A DNA stretch of 64,000 nt from Sindora glabra (taxonomy: Eukaryota; Streptophyta; Magnoliopsida; Fabales; Fabaceae): contig CM035234.1 in assembly GCA_020226215.1 (NCBI GenBank), forward strand, positions 49,913,275 to 49,977,274, read 5' to 3'. How positions within the stretch are numbered: the stretch's first letter is position 1; every line of letters starts with the position of its first letter. The notes under the pieces were generated by a model, which saw nothing but the letters and a program-made list of their open reading frames with translations, had not been told where the DNA came from and did no database searches. Both the position numbers and the translations under genes were made by a program. Shown one piece after another: positions 63,148 to 64,000 of this stretch.

Positions 63148-63149
63148 TT

Positions 63150-63998
63150 AATCAATCTAAGATATTTCCTGGCATAACATAATTCTCAATCTAACATAAT
63201 TTCCTAACATAATTCTAATAGGTGAAAACCACAAAGAGAGGAGAAATCATTGTGCCTAAAATTTGTCAGCTATTTTGTTTTTAAGCCGTGAACAGCCAAA
63301 AAGCTGAGTTTGTGTTTGGTAATGGAATTGACCAACTTGGTATTGTGCTATCCCATTGATTGCAGTGATTTGGCACTTTGAGCTTTGCTGATCCTACCAA
63401 CTTGCAGCTCGGCCCGAAATGGGGGCTGTGATTTTAGGATTGTCTGATTTTAAGATTTTACATGTGATTCTAACAATCATGGTTGCAATTGTTAGGATCA
63501 TGGAATTCTACTAAGTTGCAAGATTTGATGAATAATGCAGCTGAGCTCAACATCTCTTCATTGGGGCAACAATTTTTTCTCAGTTTAAAGGAAGAGAACA
63601 TACAGTTCAAATCCCTACTCTTGTCAGCTCCATTTCACTTTTCTTTCCCTTCCTTTGTGTGCTTCTTCACCAAAATGTAGCGCTGACTGCCCTTAGGTTG
63701 GCCAGTTCTGCCATGGTTCCTGGGATGTTTGGGTCTGAATGAGTGACTGATGGCTGGTTTGCTTCTTTCTCTTTGTTGGTGCAGAGCGCTGCTTTTCAGG
63801 GCTGAACAGAGGACTTGTAGAAGGACCTATTTTCTTGAGTTTTGATATTTATTAGTGTTATCGCAGTCCATTTTTTTTTAATATAACAAACTTATAATTT
63901 ATAGATTTTTAGACATCATCAATTACTTGTTGACTTCTTAATTTTATTCATGACAATGCTTGCTTTTTAAAATTATATATGCAAATGCATATATTCAG
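63150..63998 (+). other. PheRS beta intron 9, part after the Copia insertion
   Basis: Non-coding. The plus-strand 65-codon frame at 63483-63680 has no recognised domain. GATTTTAGGATTGTCTGATT-like phrases near 63430 resemble the GATTCTA repeats at 55520-55700. Confidence 0.5.
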
Positions 63999-64000
63999 GA
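63997..64000 (+). other. Candidate acceptor and first two bases of PheRS beta exon 10
   Basis: The window ends TATTCAG-GA. If AG at 63997-63998 is the acceptor, the split codon left by exon 9 (AG) becomes AGG (Arg) and the next codon starts with A. This agrees with the Arg-Thr usual after YDxKR in this family. The pyrimidine tract is weak and the evidence is only two bases. Confidence 0.35.

Larger units (their letters stand above)
56349..63149 (-). mobile_element. Copia element A in PheRS beta intron 9, minus strand, interrupted
   Basis: LTRs of about 190 bp at 56349-56543 and 62958-63147 share GGAGGAAAAAA, GGGCTCTAGTCCCTTCCACA and TTTACAATATTGT, roughly 85% alike by eye. The primer-binding site for initiator Met-tRNA is exact (GCTCTGATACCA on plus, 62946-62957). 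Minus-strand coding remnants run right to left. Protease: ATG at 62495, then HWILDSSASNHI near 62330. Integrase: 61606-60887, with CFLKEF and SIKCIFLHYSRIQKGYKCYS. Reverse transcriptase: 60560-59840, with LYGLN and IYVNDIIITRND, so the catalytic YVDD is now YVND. RNase H: about 57204-56630, with HEKTKHIEIDCHFIRENVL. Stops and frameshifts throughout. AATCAAT occurs on both flanks (56342 and 63150) as a possible target duplication. A second element splits the reverse transcriptase. Confidence 0.85.

Overview
The window looks like nuclear DNA from a dicot plant. It is very AT-rich. It carries a long intronless pentatricopeptide-repeat (PPR) gene, a typical plant gene with many introns (cytosolic phenylalanyl-tRNA synthetase beta), and a thick background of plant transposon remnants: MULE, LINE, Copia and Gypsy LTR elements, tRNA-derived SINEs and MITEs. 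The species cannot be told from the sequence alone. No rRNA gene, tRNA gene, CRISPR array or prokaryotic operon was seen.

Layout. 1-3.8 kb is featureless AT-rich DNA. 3.8-6.2 kb is a decayed MuDR-type transposase (+). 7.26-7.9 kb is a two-exon GRF zinc-finger fragment (-) with a stop codon in its conserved block. 8.3-9.2 kb is a LINE 3' end (+). 13.3-16.4 kb is an intact 1031-codon PPR gene (-), probably a mitochondrial RNA-editing factor. 16.8-20.3 kb holds three GC-rich islands made of a 21-bp bipartite module (GGCGCC, nine bases, GGCGCC), two in one orientation and one inverted, with a 3 x 190-bp tandem array against the inverted one. 20.3-43 kb is old LTR-retrotransposon sequence with two solo LTRs of one family in opposite orientation, Gypsy LTR remnants, a degenerate primer-binding site, a MITE and SINEs. 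44.1-47.2 kb has a MITE and a broken Copia gag-protease-integrase. 49.9-50.4 kb is a broken PR-4 (barwin) gene.

51.9 kb to the right edge is the 5' part of the PheRS beta gene (+): nine coding exons in continuous frame, then an intron of at least 8.7 kb. That intron holds a minus-strand Copia element whose reverse transcriptase is split by a second, 2.6-kb insertion carrying another Copia fragment. The last two bases of the window fit the start of exon 10.

Only two genes appear functional. The PPR protein would act in mitochondrial RNA processing. PheRS beta would pair with its alpha subunit to charge tRNA-Phe in the cytosol. They are about 35 kb apart and there is no sign of a shared pathway. 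The most unusual structure is the family of 21-bp GGCGCC modules next to the 5' end of the PPR gene.
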